Virus record (IMG/VR): IMGVR_UViG_3300009103_001982 | Location: 1 to 33,739 of that record | Direction: 5' to 3' (one strand) | Length of the DNA stretch: 33,739 nucleotides | Source: a virus | Program-made: the position numbers and the translations under genes | The notes under the pieces: generated by a model | Databases searched by the model: none | Seen by the model: only the letters and a program-made list of their open reading frames with translations | What the model was told of the DNA's origin: nothing | Shown: one piece after another, positions 8,063 to 14,549 of the stretch | Layout of the letters: every line of letters starts with the position of its first letter | How positions within the stretch are numbered: the first letter of the stretch is position 1

Positions 8063-8453
8063 GCATGCAATAAGTATTGCTGAAGCAGCCTCCCAGAGGA
8101 GCGAAGACCCTTACAGAAAAGTGGGGGCGTGCGCTTTAAATAGTAACAATATGGTTGTGGGGGTGGGTTACAATGGCTTGGCTTCTGGAGTTTCAATGCC
8201 TTATAAAAATTTCTGGGATAATAGAGACTATCGCAGAAAATTTATGATTCACGCCGAATCGAATTGCTTGTCCTTGTGTAAAAAGGGGGAAGTCAGGCTA
8301 TTAGCTGTCACACTCTTACCCTGCTCTTCCTGCGCTACAATGATAGCTGCTTACGGAATAGAGGAAGTTTGCTATAAGGATACTTACGAGAGGGACGAGC
8401 AAGCCAAGGAAATTTTTAATTGGTACAATATAAAAATTGTTAGACTAGAATAG
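8037..8453 (+). CDS. dCMP deaminase family zinc enzyme
   Basis: 138 residues of the cytidine/deoxycytidylate deaminase fold. Zinc ligands and catalytic Glu are visible as HAE at 72-74 and PCSSC at 95-99, after the N-terminal SEDPYRKVGACAL and GVGYNGLASG strands typical of dCMP deaminase. It converts dCMP to dUMP, the substrate of ThyX (29298-30038), so the two would feed dTTP synthesis with NrdA. The start overlaps the preceding reading frame by 26 bases; the ATG at 8037 gives the usual N-terminus. ComE-like deaminases are the nearest alternative. Confidence 0.88.
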   Translation: MEKRPTWHRHAISIAEAASQRSEDPYRKVGACALNSNNMVVGVGYNGLASGVSMPYKNFWDNRDYRRKFMIHAESNCLSLCKKGEVRLLAVTLLPCSSCATMIAAYGIEEVCYKDTYERDEQAKEIFNWYNIKIVRLE

Positions 8454-8476
8454 TTCACTGAAGTATTATATTCAAA

Positions 8477-8827
8477 ATGGAAGCGATAGTTTATTCTTTT
8501 TTAATTGCCAATATTTTATTTTTTATGTATGAAACAGAGTTTTTTGTGGAATATGTGAAGTTATTTAAATTAAATAAACTTTTCAGTATACACAAATACG
8601 AGAAGCATCTAGAGGCCATGCCAGACGACACCTACTGGGAGTGGATCGCCTTTGAGAAAAGAAGTTTTTTAAGAAAGCTACTTTCATGCCCCTTTTGTTT
8701 TGGGTTTTGGATTAATGTCGGAGCTTATTTTTTATATAAAGATTTGGGGTTGTTTGTTGTAACTTTATGGTTTTCGTTTGTTTTGTATTTAGTGTTGAAA
8801 ATTTTAGCGAGGAAATCTTATGAGTAA
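8477..8827 (+). CDS. Small membrane protein with CPFCFGFW motif
   Basis: 116 residues with hydrophobic segments near residues 2-18, 74-90 and 92-110, and a cytosolic-type charged region between the first two. The motif SCPFCFGFW (70-78) resembles DUF1360-like membrane proteins that carry a Cys-rich CxxCxGFW signature. The ATG at 8477 follows TATTAT (8464-8469) by 7 bases and has no Shine-Dalgarno sequence. Inner-membrane location is likely; function unknown. Confidence 0.65.
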   Translation: MEAIVYSFLIANILFFMYETEFFVEYVKLFKLNKLFSIHKYEKHLEAMPDDTYWEWIAFEKRSFLRKLLSCPFCFGFWINVGAYFLYKDLGLFVVTLWFSFVLYLVLKILARKSYE

Positions 8828-9188
8828 AGAATATACCTTTAGAAGTTATAGAAATTTTGAGATGTTTATTAAGTGCGGCATTAACAAACTTTTCCTTGAG
8901 TCTGATAGCGAAACGTTTGGCGTTTTAAGAAATCAAGTAGATCTATTCTTAAAATCCGTGGAGAATACTGTCGGGGGTTGTCCCTGTAATAAAAAGAAGC
9001 GTCAGCAAGCCGCCGTTAAAGTTTATAAAGAAACTGTCGACTTACTAAAAGGAAACGAAGAGGCAAAAAAAAGAATAATGGGGCTGCTTAATAACCCTGA
9101 CGTAGTTTTCTTTGACGAGGGCAGGGAAGACGGAAACCCCGCTTATTCAGATAAGGAAGGCAAGCGCTTTGCTGAAATAAAAATTTGA
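8820..9188 (+). CDS. Unknown protein, 122 aa
   Basis: ATG overlaps the end of the membrane-protein gene by 8 bases. The protein is mostly helical (FRSYRNFEMFIKCGINKLF ... KKKRQQAAVKVYKETVDLL) with a central GGCPCNKKK that has two close cysteines. It ends in a beta-like acidic tail. No family recognised. It probably shares an operon with the sugar transferase 2 bases downstream. Confidence 0.6.
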   Translation: MSKEYTFRSYRNFEMFIKCGINKLFLESDSETFGVLRNQVDLFLKSVENTVGGCPCNKKKRQQAAVKVYKETVDLLKGNEEAKKRIMGLLNNPDVVFFDEGREDGNPAYSDKEGKRFAEIKI

Positions 9189-9190
9189 TT

Positions 9191-9973
9191 ATGAAGGTAT
9201 GCGTTTCATACAGTGATACCCACGAACTGTTTTTGTATGATTTTTTTATTGAGTCATTCCCTTTCGAGCCCGGTATTTCTCTTACAATAGAAAAGCTTCC
9301 CCAAAGATGCTCAACGGGAGCCCTGTTCTCGGATGGATGGAGAGAGCAAATGATGGAGAAACAAATTTTCATCAACAAACAACTAAAGAGCTCTGTAGAT
9401 GGAGAAATTTTTCTTTTTTGCGATGTAGATATAAGATTCTACGGGAAGATATATAATGACCTGAAGGAAAACCTAAAAGACTGCGACATATGTTTTATGA
9501 AAGACCATAACTCAGACACTGTGGGGAGATGCGGTGGCTTTTTTGCGGTAAAATCATCCAGTAAAATAAAAAAATTTTTTCAAGAGATATACAAAAAACT
9601 TGAGGCTTTACAGGGTCCCGTTTCCTTTGAAAGCTCAGAACAATCAGCAATAAATACCTTACTTAATGAGCGCAAAAATATTGTTTGGAAGTATTTACCC
9701 GAAAGATATTATACACACGGGCTATACACGAAAGGAATTAAAAACTTTTCTGAAAGCAATCAGTCTGGCTTATGGTGGGAAAATAAAGATCTTGACGAAA
9801 AGAGAGATGTATTCATGCCAACCGACATGTTAGTTCATCATGCTAATTGGTGCAACGGTATTTCTAATAAAATAGAATTATTACGTTTTATAAAATCAAA
9901 AATGGACTTTAGAAACAGAAGGCACAAAAATCTCACTGCAGGAGAGGCTCCCGCAACCAAAAGAAAAAGATGA
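9191..9973 (+). CDS. Nucleotide-diphospho-sugar transferase-like glycosyltransferase (GT77-like)
   Basis: 260 residues from ATG 9191; a TTG two codons earlier is less likely because it overlaps the upstream stop. The DxD motif is DVDIRF in EIFLFCDVDIRFYG (about residues 72-85). It is followed by CDICFMKDHNSDTVGRCGGFFAVKSSSKIKKFF and SSEQSAINTLL, a layout matching the nucleotide-diphospho-sugar transferase family, with VHHANWCNG at the C-terminus supplying a metal-site histidine. It would transfer a sugar to an unknown acceptor. The last 20 residues are basic and low-complexity. Confidence 0.72.
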   Translation: MKVCVSYSDTHELFLYDFFIESFPFEPGISLTIEKLPQRCSTGALFSDGWREQMMEKQIFINKQLKSSVDGEIFLFCDVDIRFYGKIYNDLKENLKDCDICFMKDHNSDTVGRCGGFFAVKSSSKIKKFFQEIYKKLEALQGPVSFESSEQSAINTLLNERKNIVWKYLPERYYTHGLYTKGIKNFSESNQSGLWWENKDLDEKRDVFMPTDMLVHHANWCNGISNKIELLRFIKSKMDFRNRRHKNLTAGEAPATKRKR

Positions 9974-10017
9974 GGACAGAAACAGCCTCGTCCGTGAGAC
10001 GATAATAAGACAGCGCG

Positions 10018-10398
10018 ATGCCAAAAAAGACACAACAATTTTGTTTTAAGTTTAGAAACGCTAACGGCATAAGATATGAAGTACGGTTTAGAAAGCCAAA
10101 CACCGCGCACTTCGGCAAGGCGGACGGCTATTGTGATGATCCAGAAGAAAGCAATCCAAGAATTTATATCAACCCACACTTAACGCCAAAGTCAGAGCTT
10201 AACACCATAGTCCATGAGTTAGCGCACGCCTTCTTTTGGGATAAGCCCGAGAAAGAAATCTATAAGTATGCCAACACAGTGGCGGCCTTCCTTTACAGGC
10301 AGGGGTGGAGAAAGAATACAGAACTAACGAACAACGAGCCTCCTCCTCCAAGAAAAAGGCCAAAGAAGAAATCTAAGAAATCTTCAAAAAGGAAGTAG
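10018..10398 (+). CDS. Small putative zinc metallopeptidase (HExxH)
   Basis: 126 residues. IVHELAHAFFWD holds HELAH at 66-70, the zinc-binding and catalytic motif of gluzincin/SprT-like peptidases. A preceding beta region has RIYINPHLTPKSELNT. No third ligand is obvious; candidates are Glu/His residues shortly downstream. The last 25 residues are lysine/arginine/proline-rich (RKRPKKKSKKSSKRK), suggesting DNA or RNA contact. Such small proteins are common in marine phages and often called metallopeptidases without proof. Confidence 0.65.
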   Translation: MPKKTQQFCFKFRNANGIRYEVRFRKPNTAHFGKADGYCDDPEESNPRIYINPHLTPKSELNTIVHELAHAFFWDKPEKEIYKYANTVAAFLYRQGWRKNTELTNNEPPPPRKRPKKKSKKSSKRK

Positions 10399-10656
10399 CC
10401 AAACCCCCTGTGACAAAAAGTAAAATTATAATGTATCCTCCTCGGTTAGTTGTCTCATCTTAAGACCTGTTTTTAACATTTACTTTCCTATCTAATATTA
10501 CACCAGTAATCAAAAGTATTATAATAAAACTAAGGAAGAGTCACCGTGACCCACTACACTTATTTAACAAAAAGAGCCACAATGTCCCAAAGTTTTATTT
10601 TTTTCTTAATTTTCTTTGTGTTTTTTTTGGCATGACTTGTGCTCCTTATAGTTACT
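10399..10656 (+). other. Gene-poor region with two consensus -10 hexamers
   Basis: About 258 bases separate the metallopeptidase and Hsp20 genes. TATAAT occurs at 10427-10432 and 10520-10525, each without a good -35 at 16-18 bases, so these may be phage promoters needing an activator. The only coding candidate is the short membrane peptide at 10546-10635. No hairpin followed by a T-run is seen. Confidence 0.4.
10546..10635 (+). CDS. Candidate 29-residue single-span membrane peptide
   Basis: GTG start preceded by AAGGAAGAG at 5 bases, a good Shine-Dalgarno, and by TATAAT at 10520-10525. The N-terminal 15 residues are polar (THYTYLTKRATMSQS) and the rest is very hydrophobic (FIFFLIFFVFFLA), a single transmembrane helix. 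It ends 21 bases before the Hsp20 ATG. It could instead be a leader with no product; the T-rich stretch could mimic a hydrophobic peptide by chance. Confidence 0.35.
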   Translation: MTHYTYLTKRATMSQSFIFFLIFFVFFLA

Positions 10657-11025
10657 ATGAGAACACTAGCATTAACAAACACATTATTTGACAACTTTTT
10701 AACCAACTGGGATAACGCTTATTTTGACGGCGACCATTCTTATTGGAGAAGAAAAGACAATTCCATTAATTGCAGGGAGAAGGAGGAGCACTACGAGTAT
10801 TACGTTCCTTTGGCGGGCTTCAAGAAAGAAGACATAGCTGCGAGGATTGATGAAGGACGCGTACATATCGTAGCAAAGAGAGATGAAAGTACAGCCTCAT
10901 ATTCTTTTGCCCTCCCTGACGAAGTAGATCTTTCCGGCCTGTCAGCGAGGCATGAAGACGGACTCCTTACCGTTAAAATACCTAAATCAGAAAAGGCTAA
11001 AGCTATTACAATAGCAATTGACTAA
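10657..11025 (+). CDS. hsp20: Hsp20/alpha-crystallin small heat-shock protein
   Basis: 122 residues; the ATG at 10657 gives MRTLALTNTLFDNF, preferred over an in-frame non-ATG start 18 bases earlier. The alpha-crystallin domain covers about residues 40-122: EHYEYYVPLAGFKKEDIAARIDEGRVHIVAKRD, then SFALPDEVDLSG and a C-terminal HEDGLLTVKIPKSEKAK, where the GLL/TVKIPK strand is diagnostic. It is an ATP-independent holdase; homologues in T4-like marine phages are thought to aid virion assembly. The protein lacks a long N-terminal region, as in other phage forms. No Shine-Dalgarno precedes it. Confidence 0.9.
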   Translation: MRTLALTNTLFDNFLTNWDNAYFDGDHSYWRRKDNSINCREKEEHYEYYVPLAGFKKEDIAARIDEGRVHIVAKRDESTASYSFALPDEVDLSGLSARHEDGLLTVKIPKSEKAKAITIAID

Positions 11026-11057
11026 ACCAAAGACTCTTGTACATTTAGAGGTGGGGC

Positions 11058-11131
11058 GCGGGTGTCGTATAATGGTATTACTCCAGCCTTCCAAGCTGAT
11101 AACGCGGGTTCGATTCCCGCCACCCGCTCCA
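11058..11131 (+). tRNA. tRNA-Gly (anticodon TCC)
   Basis: 74 bases with acceptor stem GCGGGTG/CACCCGC, anticodon loop CTTCCAA, T arm GCGGG-TTCGATT-CCCGC and an encoded CCA at 11129-11131. It lies 32 bases after hsp20 and may be co-transcribed with it. Confidence 0.96.
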
Positions 11132-11135
11132 TTTT

Positions 11136-11840
11136 TTATTTGGGATATAATTTTTTCCAAATAAATCTAACATGTTGGGGAGGAGAGGGTAAGCTAGGGT
11201 GTTTACGCGGCCGCCATTTTTCCCTGTTTATTCCCGGCGCAGTTCCGCGAGGACCGGTTTCTACATAAACATTTCTTAGGGTTGTTACATTTAATTCAGC
11301 TGCTCGCCACCCCGCCCAAAAAAAATTGTCCGTACCACCGTAATCTCCCACTAGATCTTCATTACATCCGCCCGCTTTCCAATAATCTTCTTTTCTTATT
11401 AGGCATGTTGCGGGATGAGGTTGCACGGTTTTTCCTTCTATATTTTTTCTACTAAATTTATATCCATCTTTTGCCAACGGACATTCGCGTGGGACGCTTG
11501 CCAGAGATAGAATTTGTTCGCTTGTTTCGTTAGTAATTATAGTGTCGACGTCAAGGATTACGATCCATTCCGTTTTGCACTCTTGAACAGCTAAGTTCCT
11601 TGCTCCAGCAATATTACAGTATAAATCTTGTTCTACTCTATATATATGAAGATCTAAATCAGATAAATCAATATCACCTATCGTGGAGAGAGCTGTCCCA
11701 GTTAAACTATAGTCATCAACGATAGAGAAAGAAAAAGCCTCCTTTACCTTCTCCGGATAAGATTTCCAGCCCAACACAATTTCCCTTAGCGCGGATTTCT
11801 GATTGTAATAAGACAGACAGATTGTTACTTTCTTTTTCAT
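11136..11840 (-). CDS. GT2-family glycosyltransferase (N-terminal galactosyltransferase-like)
   Basis: 234 residues. N-terminal VTICLSYYNQKSALREIV is the family 2 nucleotide-binding strand. FSIVDDYSLTGTAL follows, and the DxD motif sits in EWIVILDVDTIIT. The C-terminal CLIRKEDYWKAGGCNEDLVGDYGGTDNFFWAGW matches the conserved catalytic ED/GGxDxxF region of this family. It adds a sugar from UDP- or GDP-sugar to an unknown acceptor. It is an isolated leftward gene inside a rightward tRNA region, ending 4 bases from tRNA-Gly. A 9-bp inverted repeat (11135-11143/11157-11165) overlaps its 3' end. Confidence 0.88.
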   Translation of the reverse strand: MKKKVTICLSYYNQKSALREIVLGWKSYPEKVKEAFSFSIVDDYSLTGTALSTIGDIDLSDLDLHIYRVEQDLYCNIAGARNLAVQECKTEWIVILDVDTIITNETSEQILSLASVPRECPLAKDGYKFSRKNIEGKTVQPHPATCLIRKEDYWKAGGCNEDLVGDYGGTDNFFWAGWRAAELNVTTLRNVYVETGPRGTAPGINREKWRPRKHPSLPSPPQHVRFIWKKLYPK

Positions 11841-11861
11841 TTTCTAGTAAGTTATATTCTG

Positions 11862-11926
11862 CTCAATAAATAAAAAAACCAATTTTAAAACGAGCGAAAA
11901 AAACCACTCCATGGTGGACGATATAT
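11862..11926 (+). repeat. Copy A of a duplicated 65-base AT-rich element
   Basis: Runs from CTCAATAAATAAAAAAACC through ATTTTAAAACG to GGTGGACGATATAT. It aligns along its whole length with 14850-14913, with the ends (CTCAAT, ATTTTAAAACG, GGTGGACGATATAT) identical. It lies upstream of the promoter at 11938. Possible promoter/operator or duplicated gene-start region. Confidence 0.75.
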
Positions 11927-11937
11927 CATGTTTAGTC

Positions 11938-11965
11938 TTGATTTATTTAAAGAAAATTGTACCAT
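11938..11965 (+). promoter_or_regulatory. Promoter, leaderless type, for the 56-aa membrane protein
   Basis: TTGATT (11938-11943), 16-base spacer, TACCAT (11960-11965), 6 bases to ATG 11972. Same spacing as the other promoters in the window; the -10 is weaker. Confidence 0.5.
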
Positions 11966-11971
11966 AAAAGT

Positions 11972-12142
11972 ATGACAAACAAAGACGATAAGTGGAGAGA
12001 GAGGATTGAGTCACCTAAAGACAATTACGAAAGGTGGATTGACAGGCACAACCACAAACTTGAATTTGTTCGAACAATTGGAAGCATAATTGCTGCTATA
12101 ACTGGGCTTTTAGTTTTCTTGAAGGTTTTTAAATTTATTTAA
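11972..12142 (+). CDS. Small membrane-anchored protein, 56 aa
   Basis: ATG 11972 is chosen over a TTG at 11957. A highly charged N-terminal half (TNKDDKWRERIESPKDNYERW) is followed by one transmembrane helix (VRTIGSIIAAITGLLVFL). It ends one base before tRNA-Arg, so the tRNA is probably on the same transcript. Function unknown; similar short charged-plus-helix proteins are frequent in phages. Confidence 0.6.
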   Translation: MTNKDDKWRERIESPKDNYERWIDRHNHKLEFVRTIGSIIAAITGLLVFLKVFKFI

Positions 12143-12143
12143 T

Positions 12144-12220
12144 GCTCCAGTAGCTCAATTGGATAGAGCATCTGTCTTCTAAACAGAGGGTTCTGGGTTC
12201 GAGTCCCAGCTGGAGTACCA
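12144..12220 (+). tRNA. tRNA-Arg (anticodon TCT)
   Basis: 77 bases with acceptor GCTCCAG/CTGGAGT, anticodon loop CTTCTAA, T arm CTGGG-TTCGAGT-CCCAG and an encoded CCA. It reads AGA codons, common in this AT-rich genome. Confidence 0.96.
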
Positions 12221-12232
12221 TAAAAATAGTTG

Positions 12233-12260
12233 TTGACATTTTAAAAATGTTGATTAATAT
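12233..12260 (+). promoter_or_regulatory. Promoter for the 92-aa membrane protein
   Basis: TTGACA (12233-12238), 16-base spacer, TAATAT (12255-12260), then 11 bases to ATG 12272 that include GAAGG, a partial Shine-Dalgarno. The -35 is perfect. Confidence 0.6.
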
Positions 12261-12271
12261 GAAGGTTCATT

Positions 12272-12550
12272 ATGAGTAATACAAAACAAAATCAGTGTGA
12301 AACAGACCAAAATCAGTGCGAAACAAATGAAAATAAATATACGCAAGTCAAAACGGTATACGCTCGCGCAGCGGTTATTCTGTTGGCGGTAAACTTCTGC
12401 CTTACTGGATATGTTATGACGGGCATGATGAAGATCCAAGATGAGCAGGCAGATAGCTCACAATCTCCGCAGCCTCTCTCTAACACTGCGGCAACTACCC
12501 CACCCGCTCCAACCGAAATTCCTCAGACACTTGAGAAAGAAGATAACTAA
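12272..12550 (+). CDS. Single-span membrane protein with N-terminal repeat, 92 aa
   Basis: N-terminus KQNQCETDQNQCETNEN holds a seven-residue direct repeat (NQCETDQ/NQCETNE), also visible as a DNA repeat of 21-base period near 12288-12325. A transmembrane helix follows (RAAVILLAVNFCLTGYVMTG, about residues 32-51), then a Ser/Pro/Thr-rich tail (SPQPLSNTAATTPPAPTE) that would be outside the cytoplasm. The repeated cysteines are cytosolic by this topology. A terminator follows. Function unknown. Confidence 0.65.
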   Translation: MSNTKQNQCETDQNQCETNENKYTQVKTVYARAAVILLAVNFCLTGYVMTGMMKIQDEQADSSQSPQPLSNTAATTPPAPTEIPQTLEKEDN

Positions 12551-12580
12551 TTCATCGTTTAATCATCGATGATCTCCATA

Positions 12581-12620
12581 CCCTCACCTTTAGGCTTTTT
12601 GGCTTGGGTGGGGGTTTTTT
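12581..12620 (+). terminator. Rho-independent terminator after the 92-aa gene
   Basis: CCCTCACC (12581-12588) pairs with GGTGGGGG (12607-12614) with one G-U, followed by six Ts ending at 12620. The T-run directly abuts the first base of tRNA-Val. Confidence 0.75.
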
Positions 12621-12697
12621 ACGAGCGTAGCTCAGCTGGCTAGAGCGCCACGTTTACACCGTGGATGTCGGGGGTTCGAATCCCTCCGCTCGTACCA
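12621..12697 (+). tRNA. tRNA-Val (anticodon TAC)
   Basis: 77 bases with acceptor ACGAGCG/CGCTCGT, anticodon loop TTTACAC, T arm GGGGG-TTCGAAT-CCCTC and an encoded CCA. It is flanked at 12620 by a rightward terminator and at 12699 by a leftward one, so how it is transcribed is unclear. Confidence 0.95.
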
Positions 12698-12698
12698 T

Positions 12699-12743
12699 AA
12701 AAAAAGCTGCAGCAGAGGTCCATACACTGAACATGCTGCAACT
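12699..12743 (-). terminator. Rho-independent terminator of the HAD/AdoMetDC operon
   Basis: On the minus strand AGTTGCAGCA (12743-12734) pairs with TGCTGCAGCT (12714-12705) in 10 bp with one G-U, then a run of Ts (12705-12699). It lies 38 bases beyond the HAD gene stop. Confidence 0.75.
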
Positions 12744-12780
12744 TCGGGCCTCCACCTTGGTCCACCCCCTTGATAAAATT

Positions 12781-13197
12781 TTATATTTCTTCTATTCTTT
12801 TAGACTTGTCATCGATAACTAAGTCGTAAATCGGCTTTACACACTTTCCTTTTGTGCCAGTAGACAAGTCGTGGAATTTGCAGCCCCATGATTCTAGCTG
12901 CTTCCACGTAAATTCGTAGTAACATGCCCCCGTCTTTTTAGATTTTTCAGAACCACCCCTCGCGGTCCAGTATATAACCTTCCATCCCTCATCATATAGT
13001 TTGTTAATTTTTTCTATATTTTCGTGACTTGGCTCAGCTAAATTATACTGTCTTTTGCCAGTATAAAAACAAATAGTTTCATCGATATCTACGAGAACAA
13101 CTTTCTGGTCCCCCTCTGGCGCAAGCCTGTTTGATATATGAAAGTTTTGTTCCTCGGCATACTTTTCGTATTCGTTTCTTTCACTTTCGTACGTCAT
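12781..13197 (-). CDS. HAD-superfamily phosphatase/hydrolase
   Basis: 138 residues. VVLVDIDETICFYTGK contains the DxDxT nucleophile motif (DIDET, about residues 37-41). GWKVIYWTARGG is motif II with the conserved Thr, and YDLVIDDKSKR gives the motif IV acidic pair. It resembles the small phage/bacterial polynucleotide-phosphatase or sugar-phosphatase type; the substrate is unknown. The lack of a large cap domain suggests access to a bulky or polymeric substrate. Its start overlaps the small membrane gene upstream by 17 bases. Confidence 0.78.
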   Translation of the reverse strand: MTYESERNEYEKYAEEQNFHISNRLAPEGDQKVVLVDIDETICFYTGKRQYNLAEPSHENIEKINKLYDEGWKVIYWTARGGSEKSKKTGACYYEFTWKQLESWGCKFHDLSTGTKGKCVKPIYDLVIDDKSKRIEEI

Positions 13198-13303
13198 TTT
13201 TGTTTTCCCTTTTAACTTTACTCATTGCACGTAGGCAGTTGTTAAGCATTCCATAACACAATACGGTAACCACCCCTACTAATACTACTATGAAAATTCC
13301 CAT
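13181..13303 (-). CDS. Small single-span membrane protein, 40 aa
   Basis: MGIFIVVLVGVVTVLCYGML forms one transmembrane helix at the N-terminus, followed by a basic tail (RAMSKVKRENKNDVRK). Its ATG is one base after the stop of the AdoMetDC-like gene and its end overlaps the HAD start, so it fits tightly into the operon. Function unknown. Confidence 0.55.
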   Translation of the reverse strand: MGIFIVVLVGVVTVLCYGMLNNCLRAMSKVKRENKNDVRK

Positions 13304-13304
13304 A

Positions 13305-13721
13305 TTATTCTTTCCAAGTTATGTTAATTAAGTTATCCCCAAAAAATTCTTCCGTATAGTTTACGGCGTGTTTGGGGGTGAATTTTTTACAAGTATAAAT
13401 ATCGATGGAAAAAAACTTAGGATTTCTATTATCCCACGCATAAATATGCATTCCGGACTCTTTCCAGTGCGTATAAGCGCACCACCCATAGGTTGGTTCA
13501 TGATTACATACGGGTGTTGTTATTTCTGTCATATTTAATACCTCAGAGATTTCGTGACAATAACGCGTCATATCTTCAGGCAAAAAAACATTGTGCAGGG
13601 TGCCTTCGATAACCAGCCTTTGTCTACAAATATCTGGAGCCAAATCTACCCAAGCCTTGGAATTGACCTCAGACCCCGTGGAGTCGTAATAGTCATCGCC
13701 GGTTGACGTATTCCAGTTCAT
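13305..13721 (-). CDS. S-adenosylmethionine decarboxylase-like protein (SpeD/SpeH relative)
   Basis: 138 residues from ATG 13721 (a GTG at 13754 would add 11). LVIEGTLHNVF opens the fold like the VIDGTLHG strand of bacterial AdoMet decarboxylases. KESGMHIYAWD (87-97) aligns with the self-cleaving ESHLTIHTW segment, keeping Glu88-Ser89 (the pyruvoyl precursor) and Trp. FFSIDIYTC puts Cys111 where the catalytic cysteine sits. The histidine that helps processing is replaced by tyrosine, so activity is uncertain. The enzyme would make decarboxylated AdoMet for polyamine synthesis; T4-like cyanophages carry speD. First gene of the leftward operon. Confidence 0.65.
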   Translation of the reverse strand: MNWNTSTGDDYYDSTGSEVNSKAWVDLAPDICRQRLVIEGTLHNVFLPEDMTRYCHEISEVLNMTEITTPVCNHEPTYGWCAYTHWKESGMHIYAWDNRNPKFFSIDIYTCKKFTPKHAVNYTEEFFGDNLINITWKE

Positions 13722-13782
13722 ATATATAATTATAGTCTCACTTTCAATAACCACAAATTTTAATTTATTTTTTTGATAAATG

Positions 13783-13791
13783 TGATATACT
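13783..13791 (+). promoter_or_regulatory. Extended -10 promoter for tRNA-Ala
   Basis: TG-A-TATACT (13783-13791) lies 12 bases before the tRNA-Ala 5' end. No clear -35 at normal spacing; an extended -10 can do without one. Confidence 0.45.
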
Positions 13792-13803
13792 TTGAGCGCA
13801 ACA

Positions 13804-13879
13804 GGGGGTATAGCTCAGTTGGTAGAGCATCTGCTTTGCAAGCAGAATGTCATCGGTTCGAATCCGGTTACCTCCACCA
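13804..13879 (+). tRNA. tRNA-Ala (anticodon TGC)
   Basis: 76 bases with acceptor GGGGGTA/TACCTCC (one G-U), anticodon loop TTTGCAA, T loop TTCGAAT and an encoded CCA. The HNH endonuclease gene starts 11 bases later. Confidence 0.96.
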
Positions 13880-13889
13880 ATTTTTGACC

Positions 13890-14435
13890 ATGAAAACAAC
13901 AATCAAATTAAAGTGCGCCAAATGCAATTCTTATTTCGATAAAGATCTTCCCACCTATAAGTCTGACAGGCAAAAACCTCGGCCCAGATACGGAAAGGAC
14001 AAGTGGTTTTGCTCTCATAGATGTTCGGCTATGTGGAGCGATAGCAAAAGTCCCTTTAAACATATATTTAAAAATATTAGATCACGCTCAAAGGCCAACA
14101 AGACCGAGCTCAATATAGACTTGGACTATCTACGAGCTCTCTGGGAAAAGCAGGAGGGCAGATGTGCGTACACCAATCTCAAAATGGAAATGCCCGTAAC
14201 GCACTCTCAATCCAAATATCTTAAGAAAAGATCCAGTCCCTTTACGGGGTCAATAGACAGAATAGACAGTAATCAAGGATATATTAAAAACAATGTTCAT
14301 TTTATTTGCCTAGCCCTGAACTATGCAAAAAAAGACTGGACGGAAGAAGACTTTAAGGCATTTTTAAACGCTCTCATATATGGCGAAGTGGTGGAATTGG
14401 CAGACACAACAGACTTAAAATCTGTCGAACATTAG
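13890..14435 (+). CDS. HNH endonuclease between tRNA genes; C-terminus encoded by tRNA-Leu
   Basis: 181 residues from ATG 13890; the frame is open further upstream but only through tRNA-Ala. An N-terminal zinc-finger-like region has CAKC (about 8-11) and CSHRC (about 42-46). The nuclease core is WEKQEGRCAYTNLKM followed by GSIDRIDSNQGYIKNNVHFICLALNYAKKDW, the pattern of phage HNH endonucleases. Such enzymes usually spread as homing elements. The last 17 codons (from about 14382) lie inside tRNA-Leu and the stop is within that tRNA, so the natural C-terminus seems replaced by tRNA-derived sequence. Confidence 0.82.
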   Translation: MKTTIKLKCAKCNSYFDKDLPTYKSDRQKPRPRYGKDKWFCSHRCSAMWSDSKSPFKHIFKNIRSRSKANKTELNIDLDYLRALWEKQEGRCAYTNLKMEMPVTHSQSKYLKKRSSPFTGSIDRIDSNQGYIKNNVHFICLALNYAKKDWTEEDFKAFLNALIYGEVVELADTTDLKSVEH

Positions 14436-14468
14436 TTCGTGCGGGTTCGAGTCCCGCCTTCGCCACCA
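14382..14468 (+). tRNA. tRNA-Leu (anticodon TAA)
   Basis: 87 bases with acceptor GGCGAAG/CTTCGCC, anticodon loop CTTAAAA, a long variable arm (type II), T arm GCGGG-TTCGAGT-CCCGC and an encoded CCA. It reads TTA codons. Its first 54 bases are also the 3' end of the HNH reading frame. Confidence 0.95.
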
Positions 14469-14471
14469 ATG

Positions 14472-14546
14472 GGCCCGTTCGTCTATCGGCTAGGATGCAG
14501 CCCTTTCAAGGCTGAGAGATGGGTTCGACTCCCATACGGGCTACCA
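14472..14546 (+). tRNA. tRNA-Glu (anticodon TTC)
   Basis: 75 bases with acceptor GGCCCGT/ACGGGCT (first pair G-U), anticodon loop CTTTCAA, T arm ATGGG-TTCGACT-CCCAT and an encoded CCA. Three bases separate it from tRNA-Leu. Confidence 0.94.
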
Positions 14547-14549
14547 AAG

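Noticed and set aside
11135-11165. 9-bp inverted repeat TTTATTTGG/CCAAATAAA at the 3' end of the GT2 gene as a terminator
   Set aside because: The stem is AT-rich and no T-run follows it on either strand.
11928-11975. A 15-codon frame ending in an ATGA overlap with the 56-aa gene
   Set aside because: The promoter for that gene lies inside this frame, so the frame would not be on its transcript, and it shows no conserved features.
12562-12573. 12-base palindrome ATCATCGATGAT
   Set aside because: Short, lies just upstream of the terminator and has no second copy; it could arise by chance.
13773-13889. Longer HNH start upstream of tRNA-Ala
   Set aside because: The extension is translated tRNA sequence; the ATG at 13890 right after the tRNA gives a sensible zinc-finger N-terminus.
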